From assembly GCF_001623525.1 (NCBI RefSeq), contig NZ_CP015225.1, forward strand, positions 868,001 to 932,000: 64,000 nucleotides of DNA, written 5' to 3'. This DNA comes from Pseudomonas fluorescens (GTDB lineage: Bacteria > Pseudomonadota > Gammaproteobacteria > Pseudomonadales > Pseudomonadaceae). Position 1 is the first letter of the stretch. Each line of letters starts with the position of its first letter. Shown here in pieces: positions 1-9,643 of this stretch. The notes below the pieces were generated by a model. The model saw only the letters and a program-made list of their open reading frames with translations, was not told where the DNA came from and did not search any database. Both the position numbers and the translations under genes were made by a program.

Positions 1-1457
1 GCGCCCATGGCGATCTGGTCAAGCGTCTGCTGATGCCGGCGCTTTACCACCTCAGTCGCGACGGTCTGCTGGGCGATGGGCTGCGCATCATCGGGGTTGA
101 CCACAACGCCATCAGCGATGTGGATTTTGCCAAGAAACTCGAGGACTTCATCCGTAACGAAGCGGCGAGCAAGGGCGGCGATGCCGACCGGGCGCTCGAT
201 CCGGTGCTGTGGGCCAAGCTGGCCAAGGGCATCAGCTACGTCCAGGGTGATTTCCTCGATGAGAGCACCTACCAGGCGCTGGCGGCGAAAATCGCCGCCA
301 GCGGCACCGGCAACGCAGTTTTCTATCTGGCGACCGCGCCACGTTTTTTCAGTGAAGTGGTCAGCCGCCTCGGTGCGGCAGGGCTGCTTCAGGAGCAGGA
401 AGGGGCCTTCCGTCGCGTGGTGATCGAAAAGCCGTTCGGCTCCGACCTGCACACCGCCGAAGCGCTGAACGCTTGCCTGCTCAAGGTCATGAGCGAGAAG
501 CAGATCTATCGCATTGACCATTACCTGGGCAAGGAAACGGTGCAGAACATTCTGGTCAGCCGTTTCTCCAACAGCCTGTTCGAGGCGTTCTGGAACAACC
601 ACTACATCGACCACGTACAAATCACCGCCGCCGAAACGGTCGGCGTGGAAACCCGTGGCAGTTTTTATGAACACACCGGCGCCCTGCGGGACATGGTGCC
701 CAATCATCTTTTCCAACTGCTGGCGATGGTGGCCATGGAGCCGCCAGCGGCGTTTGGTGCCGACGCCGTGCGTGGCGAAAAGGCCAAGGTCGTCGGGGCG
801 ATCCGGCCCTGGTCGGTGGAGCAGGCCCGGGCCAACTCGGTCCGCGGCCAGTACACAGCCGGTGAAGTCGGCGGCAAGGCGGTCAACGGTTATCGCCAGG
901 AGGCCAACGTGGCGCCTGACAGCAGCACCGAGACCTACGTGGCCCTCAAGGTCATGATCGATAACTGGCGCTGGGTCGGCGTGCCGTTTTACCTGCGCAC
1001 CGGCAAGCGCATGAGCGTGCGGGACACGGAGATCGTCATCTGCTTCAAGCCAGCACCTTACGCGCAATTTCGCGACACCGACGTCGACGAATTGCAACCT
1101 ACGCACTTGAGAATCCAGATTCAGCCCAATGAAGGCATGTGGTTCGACCTGCTGGCCAAGCGGCCGGGGCCGGCACTCGACATGGCCAATATCGAGTTGG
1201 GCTTCGCCTATAAGGATTTCTTCGTAATGCAGCCGTCCACAGGTTATGAAACCCTGATCTACGATTGCCTGACCGGCGACCAGACGCTGTTTCAGCGTGC
1301 CGACAATATCGAAAACGGCTGGCGCGCCGTGCAGCCGTTCCTCGATGCCTGGCAGCAGGACACAGCGGTCCAGCCCTACAAGGCTGGCGAAGATGGCCCG
1401 GCCGCCGCCGATGATTTGCTTGCCCGCGACAGTCGCGTCTGGCACGACCTCGGATGA
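1..1457 (+). CDS. zwf: Glucose-6-phosphate 1-dehydrogenase, 5' end outside window
   Basis: Oxidises glucose-6-phosphate to 6-phosphogluconolactone with NAD(P)+, the entry step of the oxidative pentose phosphate and Entner-Doudoroff routes. The reading frame is open from base 3 and starts inside the nucleotide-binding region (AHGDLVKRLLMPALY, the remainder of the usual GAxGDL Rossmann motif), so only a few N-terminal codons are missing; the ATG at 33 is internal. The active-site signature RIDHYLGKE lies at about 512-538 and is intact. The stop overlaps the start of the next gene (ATGA at 1454-1457), which indicates translational coupling. The GAHGDL form is the Zwf paralogue that in Pseudomonas usually sits beside gnd rather than hexR; gnd would be to the left, outside the window (inference). 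Confidence 0.96.
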   Translation, partial: AHGDLVKRLLMPALYHLSRDGLLGDGLRIIGVDHNAISDVDFAKKLEDFIRNEAASKGGDADRALDPVLWAKLAKGISYVQGDFLDESTYQALAAKIAASGTGNAVFYLATAPRFFSEVVSRLGAAGLLQEQEGAFRRVVIEKPFGSDLHTAEALNACLLKVMSEKQIYRIDHYLGKETVQNILVSRFSNSLFEAFWNNHYIDHVQITAAETVGVETRGSFYEHTGALRDMVPNHLFQLLAMVAMEPPAAFGADAVRGEKAKVVGAIRPWSVEQARANSVRGQYTAGEVGGKAVNGYRQEANVAPDSSTETYVALKVMIDNWRWVGVPFYLRTGKRMSVRDTEIVICFKPAPYAQFRDTDVDELQPTHLRIQIQPNEGMWFDLLAKRPGPALDMANIELGFAYKDFFVMQPSTGYETLIYDCLTGDQTLFQRADNIENGWRAVQPFLDAWQQDTAVQPYKAGEDGPAAADDLLARDSRVWHDLG

Positions 1458-2275
1458 GTGATCTGATGAAGCATCCCATCCGTTTCCTGCTCAGCGACAT
1501 GGACGGTACCTTGCTGTTGCCCGACCACAGCCTGAACCAGCGCACCGTCGAGGCGGTTCGCTCATTGCGTGAGGCCGGAGTGTTGTTCAGCCTCGCCACC
1601 GGGCGGCCGCCGCGGGCGATGTTGCAGTTCATCGAGGCGTTCGGCGTCGACCTGCCCACGGCGGCCTTCAATGGCGGCACGCTGATTCATCCCGATGGCA
1701 GCTTTCTTGCCGTCCACTACCTGCCAGCCGAGGCAGCGCTGGCCACACTGGCCCTGTACGCCGATCAGCCCGGCATCGAAGTCTGGGTATTTGCCGATGG
1801 CGACTGGCTGGTGCGCGACGCCAACGGTCCGATGGTGCCGGTGGAGACGCGTGGCCTGGGCTACCCACCGGTAGAAGTCGAGAGTTTCGAACCTTACCTT
1901 GAGCGGATCGACAAGATCGTCGCCACCAGCGCCAACACGAACCTGCTGGTGGAGCTGGAGGCGCGGTTGCATCCGCTGCTCAAGGGCCAGGCCCAGGTGT
2001 CGCGCTCGCAACCGATCTACCTGGATGTGACAGCCATGAAAGCGAACAAAGGAGAAGCGCTGTCGACCCTGGCGGCGTTTCTCGATGTGCCGCTGGAGCA
2101 GACAGCGGCCATGGGGGACGGTGGCAACGACCCGGCAATGTTCCACCGCGCGGGATTGTCGATTGCCATGGGACAGGCGGAGGAGGCGATCAGGCGCCAG
2201 GCCGATGTCATCACTGCAGCCGTTACCGAAGACGGCGCGGCGCTGGCGATCGAACGCTACATCTTGCCGCGATAA
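1454..2275 (+). CDS. Cof-type HAD-IIB sugar-phosphate phosphatase
   Basis: A 273-residue haloacid dehalogenase-superfamily phosphatase of the Cof (IIB cap) class; such enzymes dephosphorylate sugar phosphates or related metabolites in the cytoplasm. All four HAD motifs are visible: DMDGT near residue 16 (nucleophile and acid/base aspartates), SLATGRPP (motif II), KANKGEAL (motif III lysine) and AMGDGGNDPAMF (motif IV). The start at 1454 overlaps the zwf stop; a second ATG follows four codons later. The coupling to zwf suggests a role in hexose-phosphate housekeeping, but the substrate cannot be read from sequence. Confidence 0.92.
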   Translation: MSDLMKHPIRFLLSDMDGTLLLPDHSLNQRTVEAVRSLREAGVLFSLATGRPPRAMLQFIEAFGVDLPTAAFNGGTLIHPDGSFLAVHYLPAEAALATLALYADQPGIEVWVFADGDWLVRDANGPMVPVETRGLGYPPVEVESFEPYLERIDKIVATSANTNLLVELEARLHPLLKGQAQVSRSQPIYLDVTAMKANKGEALSTLAAFLDVPLEQTAAMGDGGNDPAMFHRAGLSIAMGQAEEAIRRQADVITAAVTEDGAALAIERYILPR

Positions 2276-2286
2276 GCTTTGGCCCT

Positions 2287-2414
2287 TTGTGGCGAGGGAG
2301 CTTGCTCCCGCTGGGGCGCGAAGCGCCCCCCTGTACTTGCCTGACACACCGCAGTGTCAATGCTTTCTTGGGGCTGCTGCGCAGCCCAGCGGGAGCAAGC
2401 TCCCTCGCCACAGG
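2287..2414. repeat. REPIN: paired inverted REP elements
   Basis: Two copies of a REP palindrome in inverted orientation (2287-2315 TGTGGCGAGGGAGCTTGCTC-type and 2387-2414, its reverse complement) flank a short spacer. It lies in the convergent gap between the HAD gene and nhaB, where such elements can act as transcript-stabilising or terminating hairpins. The same element recurs at 10408-10499. Confidence 0.9.
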
Positions 2415-2438
2415 TTTTCCTTCTGCTCAGCAATACTT

Positions 2439-3941
2439 CTACAGCCAGTAAGTCACCGCATACCAGCCCAAGCCACCCATCACCACGGTGTAGGGCAGTG
2501 CCATCCACACCATCCGGCCATAGGACAGGCGAATCAGCGGGGCGATCGCCGAGGTCAGCAGGAACAGGAATGCCGCCTGGCCGTTGGGTGTGGCGACGCT
2601 CGGCAGGTTGGTGCCGGTGTTGATGGCCACCGCCAGGGTCTCGAACTGTTCGCGGCTCATGTGGCCGGATACGAAGGCCTGTTTGACTTCAGTAATGTAG
2701 ATGGTTGCCACGAACACGTTGTCGCTGATCGCCGACAGCAGGCCATTGGCAATGAACAGCATGCCGGGCTGCTGGTCGGCGGGCAGGGCCAGGACCCACT
2801 GGATCAGCGGCGTGAACAACTGCTGGTCATGAATGACCGCCACCACTGCAAAGAACACCACCAGCAGCGCGGTGAACGGCATGGCGTCCTTGAACGCATT
2901 GCCAAGCCTGTGCTCGTCGGTGATGCCGGTGAAGGCGGTAATCAACACGATGACCATCAGGCCGATCAGGCCGACTTCGGCAATGTGCAGGGCCAGGCCC
3001 ACGATCAGGATTAGCGCGGCAATACCCTGGACGATCAGGGCGGCGCGTTGCCGTGCGGTGCGTTCACGATTGTCCTGCTCGGCATAATCGGCCAGCACGG
3101 TGCGTACGTTGTCCGGTAGCAGTGTGCCATAACCGAACCAGCGCAGTTTTTCCAAGGCTACGCAGGTCAGCAGCCCGGCAACCAGCACTGGCAGCGACAC
3201 AGGAGCGACTTTCACGAAGAAATCAGCGAAATGCCAGCCCATCTCATGGCCGATCAGCAGGTTCTGCGGTTCGCCTACCAGGGTGCAGACGCCGCCCAGC
3301 GCCGTGCCGACGGCACCATGCATGAGCAGGCTGCGTAGAAACGCCCGAAACTGATTGAGATCTTCATGATGGCTCGACGGCAGATCATGGTCTTCATCGA
3401 CATTGCTGTCCTGGCGCGGATCGTTGCCCGACGCCACACGGTGATACACCGCATAGAAGCCCACGGCGGCGCTGATGATCACCGCGGTGACGGTCAATGC
3501 GTCAAGGAACGCAGACAGGAACGCCGAGAGAAAACAGAACATCAAGGACAGCAGTGCCTTGGAGCGCACACCCAAAAGCAGGCGCGAGAACAGGAACAGC
3601 AGCAGATCCTTCATGAAGTAGATCCCTGCCACCATGAACATCAGCAGCAGGATGACCGGGAAGTTGTGCAGCAGCTCATCGTATAGCGCCTTGGGCGTGG
3701 TCATGCCCATCACCAGCGCTTCGACCAGCAAAAGCCCGCCAGGCATCAGCGGATAGCATTTAAGGGCCATGGCGAGGGTGAAGATGAATTCCACCACCAG
3801 CATCCAACCGGCAACGACCGGGCCCAGGGTCCACAGCACCACGGCATTGAGGATCAGGAACGTGATGACGCACGCCTTGTACCAGCGTGGGGAATGCCCC
3901 AGAAAGTTATGCGCGAAAGCTTGAGCCATCGAACCGGACAT
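2439..3941 (-). CDS. nhaB: Na+/H+ antiporter NhaB
   Basis: A 500-residue inner-membrane protein that exchanges cytoplasmic Na+ for external H+, contributing to sodium and pH homeostasis. Length and sequence match NhaB throughout: an N-terminal [18 protein letters not shown] segment, about twelve hydrophobic helices, and the conserved [14 protein letters not shown] region near the C-terminus. The ATG at 3941 is preceded by an AAGGAG ribosome binding site at about 3950. It is monocistronic and converges on the HAD gene with a REPIN between them. The 95 bases upstream are AT-rich and probably carry the promoter. Confidence 0.96.
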   Translation of the reverse strand: MSGSMAQAFAHNFLGHSPRWYKACVITFLILNAVVLWTLGPVVAGWMLVVEFIFTLAMALKCYPLMPGGLLLVEALVMGMTTPKALYDELLHNFPVILLLMFMVAGIYFMKDLLLFLFSRLLLGVRSKALLSLMFCFLSAFLSAFLDALTVTAVIISAAVGFYAVYHRVASGNDPRQDSNVDEDHDLPSSHHEDLNQFRAFLRSLLMHGAVGTALGGVCTLVGEPQNLLIGHEMGWHFADFFVKVAPVSLPVLVAGLLTCVALEKLRWFGYGTLLPDNVRTVLADYAEQDNRERTARQRAALIVQGIAALILIVGLALHIAEVGLIGLMVIVLITAFTGITDEHRLGNAFKDAMPFTALLVVFFAVVAVIHDQQLFTPLIQWVLALPADQQPGMLFIANGLLSAISDNVFVATIYITEVKQAFVSGHMSREQFETLAVAINTGTNLPSVATPNGQAAFLFLLTSAIAPLIRLSYGRMVWMALPYTVVMGGLGWYAVTYWL

Positions 3942-4036
3942 TGGCTGCTCCTTTTATTTAGAAGCGCGCAACTTGCCGTAAGAAATAAGGAATATCAAGA
4001 GTAAGAATAAATACCGTTCACTCGCGACAATCCTGC

Positions 4037-5326
4037 TCAGGCCCAATACCGCGCAACCACCGCTCGATAATGGCCCTGGAGCGAATAGCCGCCTACCAGA
4101 ATTCTTCCATCAGCCTGCATAGCCAGGGAAGTGGCGGTGTCCAGGCTATAGCCGAGCCGAGTGCGAACCCAGCCCTTGCCCTGGCCGAAATCCGGGTCGA
4201 GGCTGGCGTCCGGTAGATGTCGGGCAAGTACGAAATCGGCCTCGATACCGCCGATCGTGGCGCCGGCGGTCACCAGTTTTCCGTCCGCTTGAAGCTGGGC
4301 GGCGGTCCACTGACTGGCAGTGCGCCCGATCGCCATGAGTTGGCACTGACCCTGGTTGCAATGACGGTCCGGCTTGCCGTCGGGGCGCACTTTCAGGGAC
4401 AGGCTATGCATCGGATCACGGCTGCTGCCGAACACCTGCAGATCACCGCTCGCATCCTGAACGATTTGGCTGACCATCACGCTGTGCCCCTGGGCCAGGA
4501 TGGACAGGAAGCCGTTTTCGCCAAAGCTGTCATCGAGTTGGCCGCTGCTGTCATAACGGGCAATCAGGCCATGCTGGGGCAAGTCGATGGCGCCGCCGAC
4601 GACAATATGACCGTCAGCCTGGAGCACCAGGCAGCCGAGCCAGGTATTTTTCAACAAGCGTCGGACCATCACGAAACCGCGACCGTTGAACGAGGAATCC
4701 AATGCCCCATCGGGCAAGAGCCGGATCAGTACGCCGACATGGTCGGAGAGTTGATAGTGGTGATTGGCGAGCACAAGGATCCGGCCATCGGCCTGTACTT
4801 GCATGTCGCAAGCCTCAAGTCCCGGCACGCCGGGCGGTAGCCAGGGGTCGCGCAGCCCTTGGGAGAGATTGCCGCAAAGCCTGATGATGTGCCGGCCGGC
4901 ATTGCCGAAGCTTTGAACGGCGCAACCTTGCTGGTCGAACAGCGCCAGGGCGGGAAGGGTGTGGTCGTTGCTTTCATAGTGCAGGCCGGACAGCAGGATA
5001 TGCCCATTGGGCAACACGATCACCTTGCCCGCTGTCGCTTCGAAACCGTGTTCAAACGCGCCGATCACGTAGCCGCGGGTGCCGAAGTCCGGGTCAATTT
5101 CACCGTCGTGGTTGAGTCGCGCCAGCCCGAACCGACTGCCGTGGGCTGTCTCGATCCTGGCTGCCACCAGGATTTGTCCGGCATGATCGAGCGTCAATCC
5201 GGTGGTCAGGCTAGAGATACTGTCGTCGAAATGAACCCAGGCTTTGCCGTTGGTGGCAAAGCCTGAGTCGAGTTGTCCGGCGTGGGCCATGGCCCTGGGG
5301 GACACAAACGCGAACTGATCGAGCAT
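4037..5326 (-). CDS. Delta-60 repeat protein
   Basis: About 429 residues made of delta-60 repeats, a beta-propeller-type repeat of about 55-60 residues with the signature LDxxFGxxG followed by an LxxDGxILVxG strand pair. Repeats can be followed along the whole protein (LDSGFATNGKAWVHF, IDPDFGTRGYV, LDSSFNGRGFV, LDDSFGENGF, LDPDFGQGKGWV). Start chosen at 5326, because AAGGAGAGG lies just upstream; the frame extends to 5386 but without a ribosome binding site. No signal peptide is evident. The family's function is not established; it may bind a ligand or a surface. It has no obvious operon partner. Confidence 0.8.
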   Translation of the reverse strand: MLDQFAFVSPRAMAHAGQLDSGFATNGKAWVHFDDSISSLTTGLTLDHAGQILVAARIETAHGSRFGLARLNHDGEIDPDFGTRGYVIGAFEHGFEATAGKVIVLPNGHILLSGLHYESNDHTLPALALFDQQGCAVQSFGNAGRHIIRLCGNLSQGLRDPWLPPGVPGLEACDMQVQADGRILVLANHHYQLSDHVGVLIRLLPDGALDSSFNGRGFVMVRRLLKNTWLGCLVLQADGHIVVGGAIDLPQHGLIARYDSSGQLDDSFGENGFLSILAQGHSVMVSQIVQDASGDLQVFGSSRDPMHSLSLKVRPDGKPDRHCNQGQCQLMAIGRTASQWTAAQLQADGKLVTAGATIGGIEADFVLARHLPDASLDPDFGQGKGWVRTRLGYSLDTATSLAMQADGRILVGGYSLQGHYRAVVARYWA

Positions 5327-5509
5327 GCCTGCCTCTCCTTGCGTGTCGAGCAGCCCGAAAGGGCGACGACTGCATGAGGGCAACATTCAATCCCTGAATG
5401 TGACAATGCACAACTGTCATGTTCTACGGATACAGCGGCAATTCGTGCCATAACGATGGCTTTACAACCCAGAGCCAAGCCTGCAATGGATAACAGGCTT
5501 TACCGGTGG

Positions 5510-5776
5510 TTATTCAGGCATCGACCAGGATTGCAATGTATAGCCTTCCTGGCTCAGTTCGGCACGGGCCTGTTTCAACAGATCGGCCAGTTGGACCGGG
5601 TCGGTATAGGCGCTGCTTGGAATTTGGGTGCGGCCAATATGGGTATTGGTGCGGTCGATGACGGTCAGGCTAAGTTCACCGTTACCGTCTTGTGGAGCCC
5701 AGGCCACGCATTGGAAAGGACGGAATGCGCGGTCGGCAATCAAAAGAGCTTCGTTGATACGGAGCGGGGCGTTCAT
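5510..5776 (-). CDS. Conserved small protein of unknown function
   Basis: An 88-residue soluble protein beginning MNAPLRINEALLIADRAFRPF. It has an apparent alpha/beta pattern: a short helix, then strands (CVAWAPQ, LSLTVIDR), then a C-terminal helix (PVQLADLLKQARAELSQEGY). I recognise it only as a conserved hypothetical of pseudomonads and assign no function. The ATG at 5776 is preceded by an AAGAGAAAA purine stretch. There is no signal peptide or membrane segment. Confidence 0.65.
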   Translation of the reverse strand: MNAPLRINEALLIADRAFRPFQCVAWAPQDGNGELSLTVIDRTNTHIGRTQIPSSAYTDPVQLADLLKQARAELSQEGYTLQSWSMPE

Positions 5777-6117
5777 GGCGTTTTCTCTTAAGTGTGCCCA
5801 AACAAATGATGTGCCGTCGGTTGGGCGTACCGTGCGGCTGGTTACTTGTACTGATGTCCCGAACCCGCAGGCGGGTCACACATTATTTAAATAAATTTCG
5901 ATTTTCTTTCAGACCAGGCTTTTGGGCTTTTGTTTGAAAGCACCCTGAAACAAACAGACTTGAGATAACTAACCAACCGCCTGCTTATAACCAGTTTGAA
6001 GCGACCTCGATAATCAATTGATACAAGGGGGCGTCAACTTCTTGCTACTGTTACATGCAGGTTTGCCAAACGACTGTTTCTAATCATATTTCCTTATTTT
6101 GACGCCAAGGATCAGTC
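5777..6117. other. Divergent intergenic region, AT-rich
   Basis: 341 bases between the small conserved gene and the divergently transcribed sigma-54-type regulator. The first half is markedly AT-rich (TTATTTAAATAAATTT near 5883) and probably holds promoters for both genes. AAGGA at 6108-6112 is the ribosome binding site of the regulator. No ORF or clear operator was found. Confidence 0.5.
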
Positions 6118-7443
6118 ATGATCGAAGCCAGTACGTCACGTCGTCTGCTCGTGGTTGATCCCTGCGATGATTGTCATCGCCTGTTGCCGGGTCTGCGCAC
6201 CATTGGCTGGGATGTGGACAGTTGCTCCCTCGAACACGCCAGCGATCGGACGTGCGACGTCGGGCTTTTGCGGTTGCAGCCTTTTCATCTGGAGCGCCCG
6301 GAAGCGGTCAAGGAGTTGATCAGCCGTAGCGGCACCGAATGGATCGCCGTGCTCAATCAGGAAGTGTTGCGCCTGAAAAACGTCGGTGATTTCGTCTGCG
6401 AATGGTTTTTCGACTTCCATACCTTGCCCTTCGACGTGTCCAGGGTCCAGGTGACACTGGGCCGGGCGTTTGGCATGGCGCGCCTGCGGGGGCAGGGCTC
6501 GATCCACATTGATCAACCCGAACATCAACTGCTGGGCGACAGCAAGCCGATTCGCGAGCTGCGCAAATTGTTGAGCAAGCTGGCGCCCGCCGAGTCGCCG
6601 GTCTTGATTCGGGGGGAGAGCGGTACCGGCAAGGAACTGGTGGCGCGCACCCTGCATTGTCAGTCTCACCGGCGCAACAAGCCGTTCATCGCCATCAACT
6701 GCGGTGCCATCCCCGAGCACCTGATCCAGTCCGAGTTGTTCGGGCATGAGAAGGGCGCGTTCACCGGGGCTCACCAACGCAAGATCGGGCGGATCGAGGC
6801 GGCCCACGGCGGGACGTTGTTTCTCGATGAAATCGGCGACCTGCCGTTGGAGCTACAGGCCAATCTGCTGCGTTTCCTGCAGGAAAAACACATTGAGCGG
6901 GTCGGTGGCAGCCAGCCGATCGCGGTCGATGTGCGGGTCTTGGCGGCCACCCATGTGGACCTTGAGGCGGCCATCGAGCACAAGCGGTTTCGCGAGGACC
7001 TGTATTACCGCTTGAACGTGTTGCAAGTGGTGATGGCGCCGCTGCGCGAGCGTCATGGTGACCTGGCGATGCTGGCCAGCCACTTTTCCCATTTCTACAG
7101 CCAGGAAACCGGTCGCCGTCCTCGCAGTTTCAGCGACGACGCGCTGGTGGCGATGGGCATGCATGACTGGCCCGGCAATGTGCGCGAGCTGGCCAACCGC
7201 GTCCGTCGCGGTCTGGTGTTGGCCGAAGGGCGTCAAATCGAAGCCCGGGACCTCGGCCTGGCCAGCCACCAGGGCGTCGCGGCGCCGATGGGTACGCTGG
7301 AGGACTACAAGACCCGCGCCGAGCGCCAGGCCTTGAGCGATGTGCTCAACCGTCACAGCGACAACCTGAGCGTGGCCGCCAGGGTGCTGGGCGTGTCCCG
7401 GCCGACATTCTATCGCCTGCTGCACAAGCATCAGATCCGCTGA
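6118..7443 (+). CDS. Sigma-54 enhancer-binding regulator, VpsR/FleQ-like, probable fap activator
   Basis: A 441-residue bacterial enhancer-binding protein that would remodel RpoN-RNA polymerase to open -24/-12 promoters. Domains: residues 1-130, receiver-like N-terminus; about 140-370, AAA+ domain with Walker A GESGTGKE, the sigma-54 contact loop GAFTGA and Walker B GGTLFLDEIGDL; about 400-441, Fis-type helix-turn-helix (SVAARVLGVSRPTFYRLL). The receiver lacks a recognisable phosphoacceptor aspartate: where DLVLLD is expected it reads CDVGLLRLQ, as in VpsR-type pseudo-receivers, some of which respond to cyclic di-GMP. It converges on fapF, and the fap operon has a sigma-54 promoter, so it is the natural candidate activator (inference). 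Confidence 0.88.
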   Translation: MIEASTSRRLLVVDPCDDCHRLLPGLRTIGWDVDSCSLEHASDRTCDVGLLRLQPFHLERPEAVKELISRSGTEWIAVLNQEVLRLKNVGDFVCEWFFDFHTLPFDVSRVQVTLGRAFGMARLRGQGSIHIDQPEHQLLGDSKPIRELRKLLSKLAPAESPVLIRGESGTGKELVARTLHCQSHRRNKPFIAINCGAIPEHLIQSELFGHEKGAFTGAHQRKIGRIEAAHGGTLFLDEIGDLPLELQANLLRFLQEKHIERVGGSQPIAVDVRVLAATHVDLEAAIEHKRFREDLYYRLNVLQVVMAPLRERHGDLAMLASHFSHFYSQETGRRPRSFSDDALVAMGMHDWPGNVRELANRVRRGLVLAEGRQIEARDLGLASHQGVAAPMGTLEDYKTRAERQALSDVLNRHSDNLSVAARVLGVSRPTFYRLLHKHQIR

Positions 7444-7472
7444 CTCAAGCTCGTTCCCACAGGGGGGGCATT

Positions 7473-7510
7473 GCCCTTGGGATATGTGCCCGTCACATAT
7501 CCCTGAGGGC
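7473..7510. terminator. Hairpin between regulator and fapF
   Basis: A perfect ten-base stem (GGGATATGTG at 7479-7488 with CACATATCCC at 7494-7503, five-base loop), extended by an outer GCCCT/AGGGC pair. It fills the convergent gap and is a likely bidirectional terminator, although no T-run follows. Confidence 0.6.
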
Positions 7511-7511
7511 A

Positions 7512-8792
7512 TTAGAAGTAGTACGGGAATTTCAGGCTAAAGGTGAAATCCGGTGCGTCGTCGGTCAGCCCGATGGACAGGTTGGGTACGATGGTCAGGT
7601 TATCGGACGCGGCGACGGTCATGCCGATGTTGAAGTAGCCGGCGTTGGCGTCGCTGGAGGTCACCGACTCCCAGTCGCCACCGTCCTGTTTGAGCTTGCT
7701 TTTCTTTTGGATCAGGTCAGAGACCGAGAACGACATGCTCATCTTCTCGTTCAAGGCAAAGGCGATGCCCGCGCCGAGCTGGAAGCTGTCGCCGATCCGC
7801 ACCTTGCCTGGGACCTTCTGGTTGACTGTGGAGCTGATGTCGTCGAACGATTCTTCGAAGTTATGGGTGTAGGAGAGGGTGCCGAACAGCACCGCCGGAT
7901 CGAAGGTCTTGACCAGCGAAAGCCCGGGCGTGATCGACCACACGCCGTTGCCGGTGGGCAGGTCGTCAGGCACGAACAGGTTGGTGTTGGCCTGGGATTG
8001 ACGCAGCTTGATGCCAAACGGGTCCTTGCCGGTGGGGGCCTTGACCCGCAGGGTGACCACCGCGTCCGGAGCGTTGATCGACTCATCCATGAACTTGTAG
8101 GCGATGCCGAAGTTGACGTCGCCGATGGTCGGGTCGCGGGTCACGGTTTCTTCGCTGGTGACCCCCGCCGCGCCGTTGTTCGCGCCGCCTGACTGATACG
8201 TGGATTCGCGATAGACTACCGGCACGTTGAGGTCGAACTGCCAGCGATTATCGAAGTTATAGCGGCCGGTGAGGTCCAGCGTCCAGGTGTCGGCCTTGAT
8301 CCGGTCGAGGTTGATGTTGCCCAGGAAAATCGAATCCAGGGCCAGGAAACCATTGAGGATCAGTTGCCGCGTGTCGTAGCGCGAATAGGTCACGCCGGTC
8401 TCGAAACTGAACTTGCCGCCGCCGAAGAAGCCGCTGGCCTCGTCATAGAGGTTGGAGACACTCTGGGCCGGTTGGGAATCATCGGCCAGGGATTGCCCAT
8501 AGCCGCTGCCGCCGGCCGTTGTCGCGCCGCCGGCCACGGTCTGGTTGCCTTTCATGTCGGCCGGGGATTTGGCCAGGCGCTTGGGCTGTGGCGTGGCGGG
8601 TTGATCCTCCACCTGGCGAACCCGCTGTTCGAGCACCGCCAGGGCTTTCTGCTGGACCTCGTATCGTTGCTTGAGCTCAAGAAGTTCCTGTTTCAGCGCC
8701 TCGATGTCTGCATCCGGGGCCGCGTGCAACACGGCCGCCGGGAACAACGTGCTTAAACACATCACAGCGCGCAACGATACGGATCGATACAT
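7512..8792 (-). CDS. fapF: FapF, outer-membrane amyloid export pore
   Basis: Outer-membrane beta-barrel through which Fap amyloid subunits are secreted; last gene of the operon. The 426 residues show a signal peptide (cleavage after VLHA, about residue 24), a coiled-coil segment ([20 protein letters not shown], about 28-62) that in characterised FapF forms a periplasmic trimer and plug, a Gly/Ala/Ser-rich linker, and a C-terminal barrel of alternating strands ending in FSLKFPYYF with the terminal aromatic typical of barrel assembly. Length and order match the family. It follows fapE after 46 bases. Confidence 0.93.
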   Translation of the reverse strand: MYRSVSLRAVMCLSTLFPAAVLHAAPDADIEALKQELLELKQRYEVQQKALAVLEQRVRQVEDQPATPQPKRLAKSPADMKGNQTVAGGATTAGGSGYGQSLADDSQPAQSVSNLYDEASGFFGGGKFSFETGVTYSRYDTRQLILNGFLALDSIFLGNINLDRIKADTWTLDLTGRYNFDNRWQFDLNVPVVYRESTYQSGGANNGAAGVTSEETVTRDPTIGDVNFGIAYKFMDESINAPDAVVTLRVKAPTGKDPFGIKLRQSQANTNLFVPDDLPTGNGVWSITPGLSLVKTFDPAVLFGTLSYTHNFEESFDDISSTVNQKVPGKVRIGDSFQLGAGIAFALNEKMSMSFSVSDLIQKKSKLKQDGGDWESVTSSDANAGYFNIGMTVAASDNLTIVPNLSIGLTDDAPDFTFSLKFPYYF

Positions 8793-8838
8793 GAAATATG
8801 CCGTCCCTATTTGCCCAATGATCGGAAAACAGCGTAGT

Positions 8839-9585
8839 TCAATAACCGAGGTTACGGAGGCCGCGCAGTTGGGTCAGATTGCAGTCCAATGCCCCGGCAC
8901 TGGGGCCGTTGTTGTTCAGCACCACGTTGAGCTGCGTCATGTTGTTGACCAGGTTGCTATTGCCCAGCAGGCGAGTGTTTTGCAGCAAGCCGCCCTGGGC
9001 CACTTGCTGCAGGGTGCCGCCCTGGTTGTGGCTGGCCTGGATCGCCATTTGCACGCCATTGCCGGTGGCGGTGACCGCGACGCTGCCGGCGGCGTTGCTG
9101 CCGCTGATGGTCTGGCCCTTGGTCAGCAGTTGGCCTTGGGAGGGGACGAGCGCAGGCGCCTGATTGCTCTCTTTCACATTGATGTTGACGTTGTTGTAGG
9201 CCGTGTTGCCGTCGCCGGCGGCACGCACGCTCTGGGTCACGCCCTGGCTCGTGCCAAGGCCGGCACCACCGGTAATGTTGCCGCTGCCCTGTTCCGGAGC
9301 GCTGCCGTTACCGGTCTGCTTGATGGTCGAGACGTAGAATTCGGGTTTGACGGTGGCGGCCTGGATCTGCATGGTGCTGGTGGCGCCGATCAAGTCGCCG
9401 CTGGCGTTGCGCCAGGTACTGCTCATGACGATGCCGAAGCTGATGACTCGGCCGGGCATGACGTAACGACCGCGCAGCTCGGCAAGCTCCTGGTCCTTGA
9501 CTTCGATGGGTTTGAAGCCGGCATGGGCAAAGCCCGAGGCAGTCGCGAGCAGGCAGGCCAGCGACAGCCAGTGTGAGGTTTTCAT
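8839..9585 (-). CDS. fapE: FapE, accessory amyloid component
   Basis: A 248-residue secreted protein of the Fap system, found as a minor component of fibrils in characterised species. It has a signal peptide ([22 protein letters not shown]) followed by [30 protein letters not shown], the start typical of FapE. The later part is rich in Asn, Gln, Gly and Ser. The C-terminus ends in [14 protein letters not shown]. The ATG at 9585 has a GGAGCAGCAC ribosome binding site. It lies between fapD and fapF in the standard order. Confidence 0.92.
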   Translation of the reverse strand: MKTSHWLSLACLLATASGFAHAGFKPIEVKDQELAELRGRYVMPGRVISFGIVMSSTWRNASGDLIGATSTMQIQAATVKPEFYVSTIKQTGNGSAPEQGSGNITGGAGLGTSQGVTQSVRAAGDGNTAYNNVNINVKESNQAPALVPSQGQLLTKGQTISGSNAAGSVAVTATGNGVQMAIQASHNQGGTLQQVAQGGLLQNTRLLGNSNLVNNMTQLNVVLNNNGPSAGALDCNLTQLRGLRNLGY

Positions 9586-9643
9586 GTGCTGCTCCCGGAG
9601 CGTCCTGCTCCTTTTTGTACTTATGTTGGCAGTGGGTCGGCGA

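Noticed and set aside
2085..3014. Open plus-strand frame of 309 codons across the HAD gene end, REPIN and nhaB
   Set aside because: It crosses a REPIN and is antisense to nhaB; low-complexity translation.
8671..9576. Open plus-strand frame of 301 codons
   Set aside because: Antisense to fapE and the end of fapF; no ribosome binding site or family sequence.
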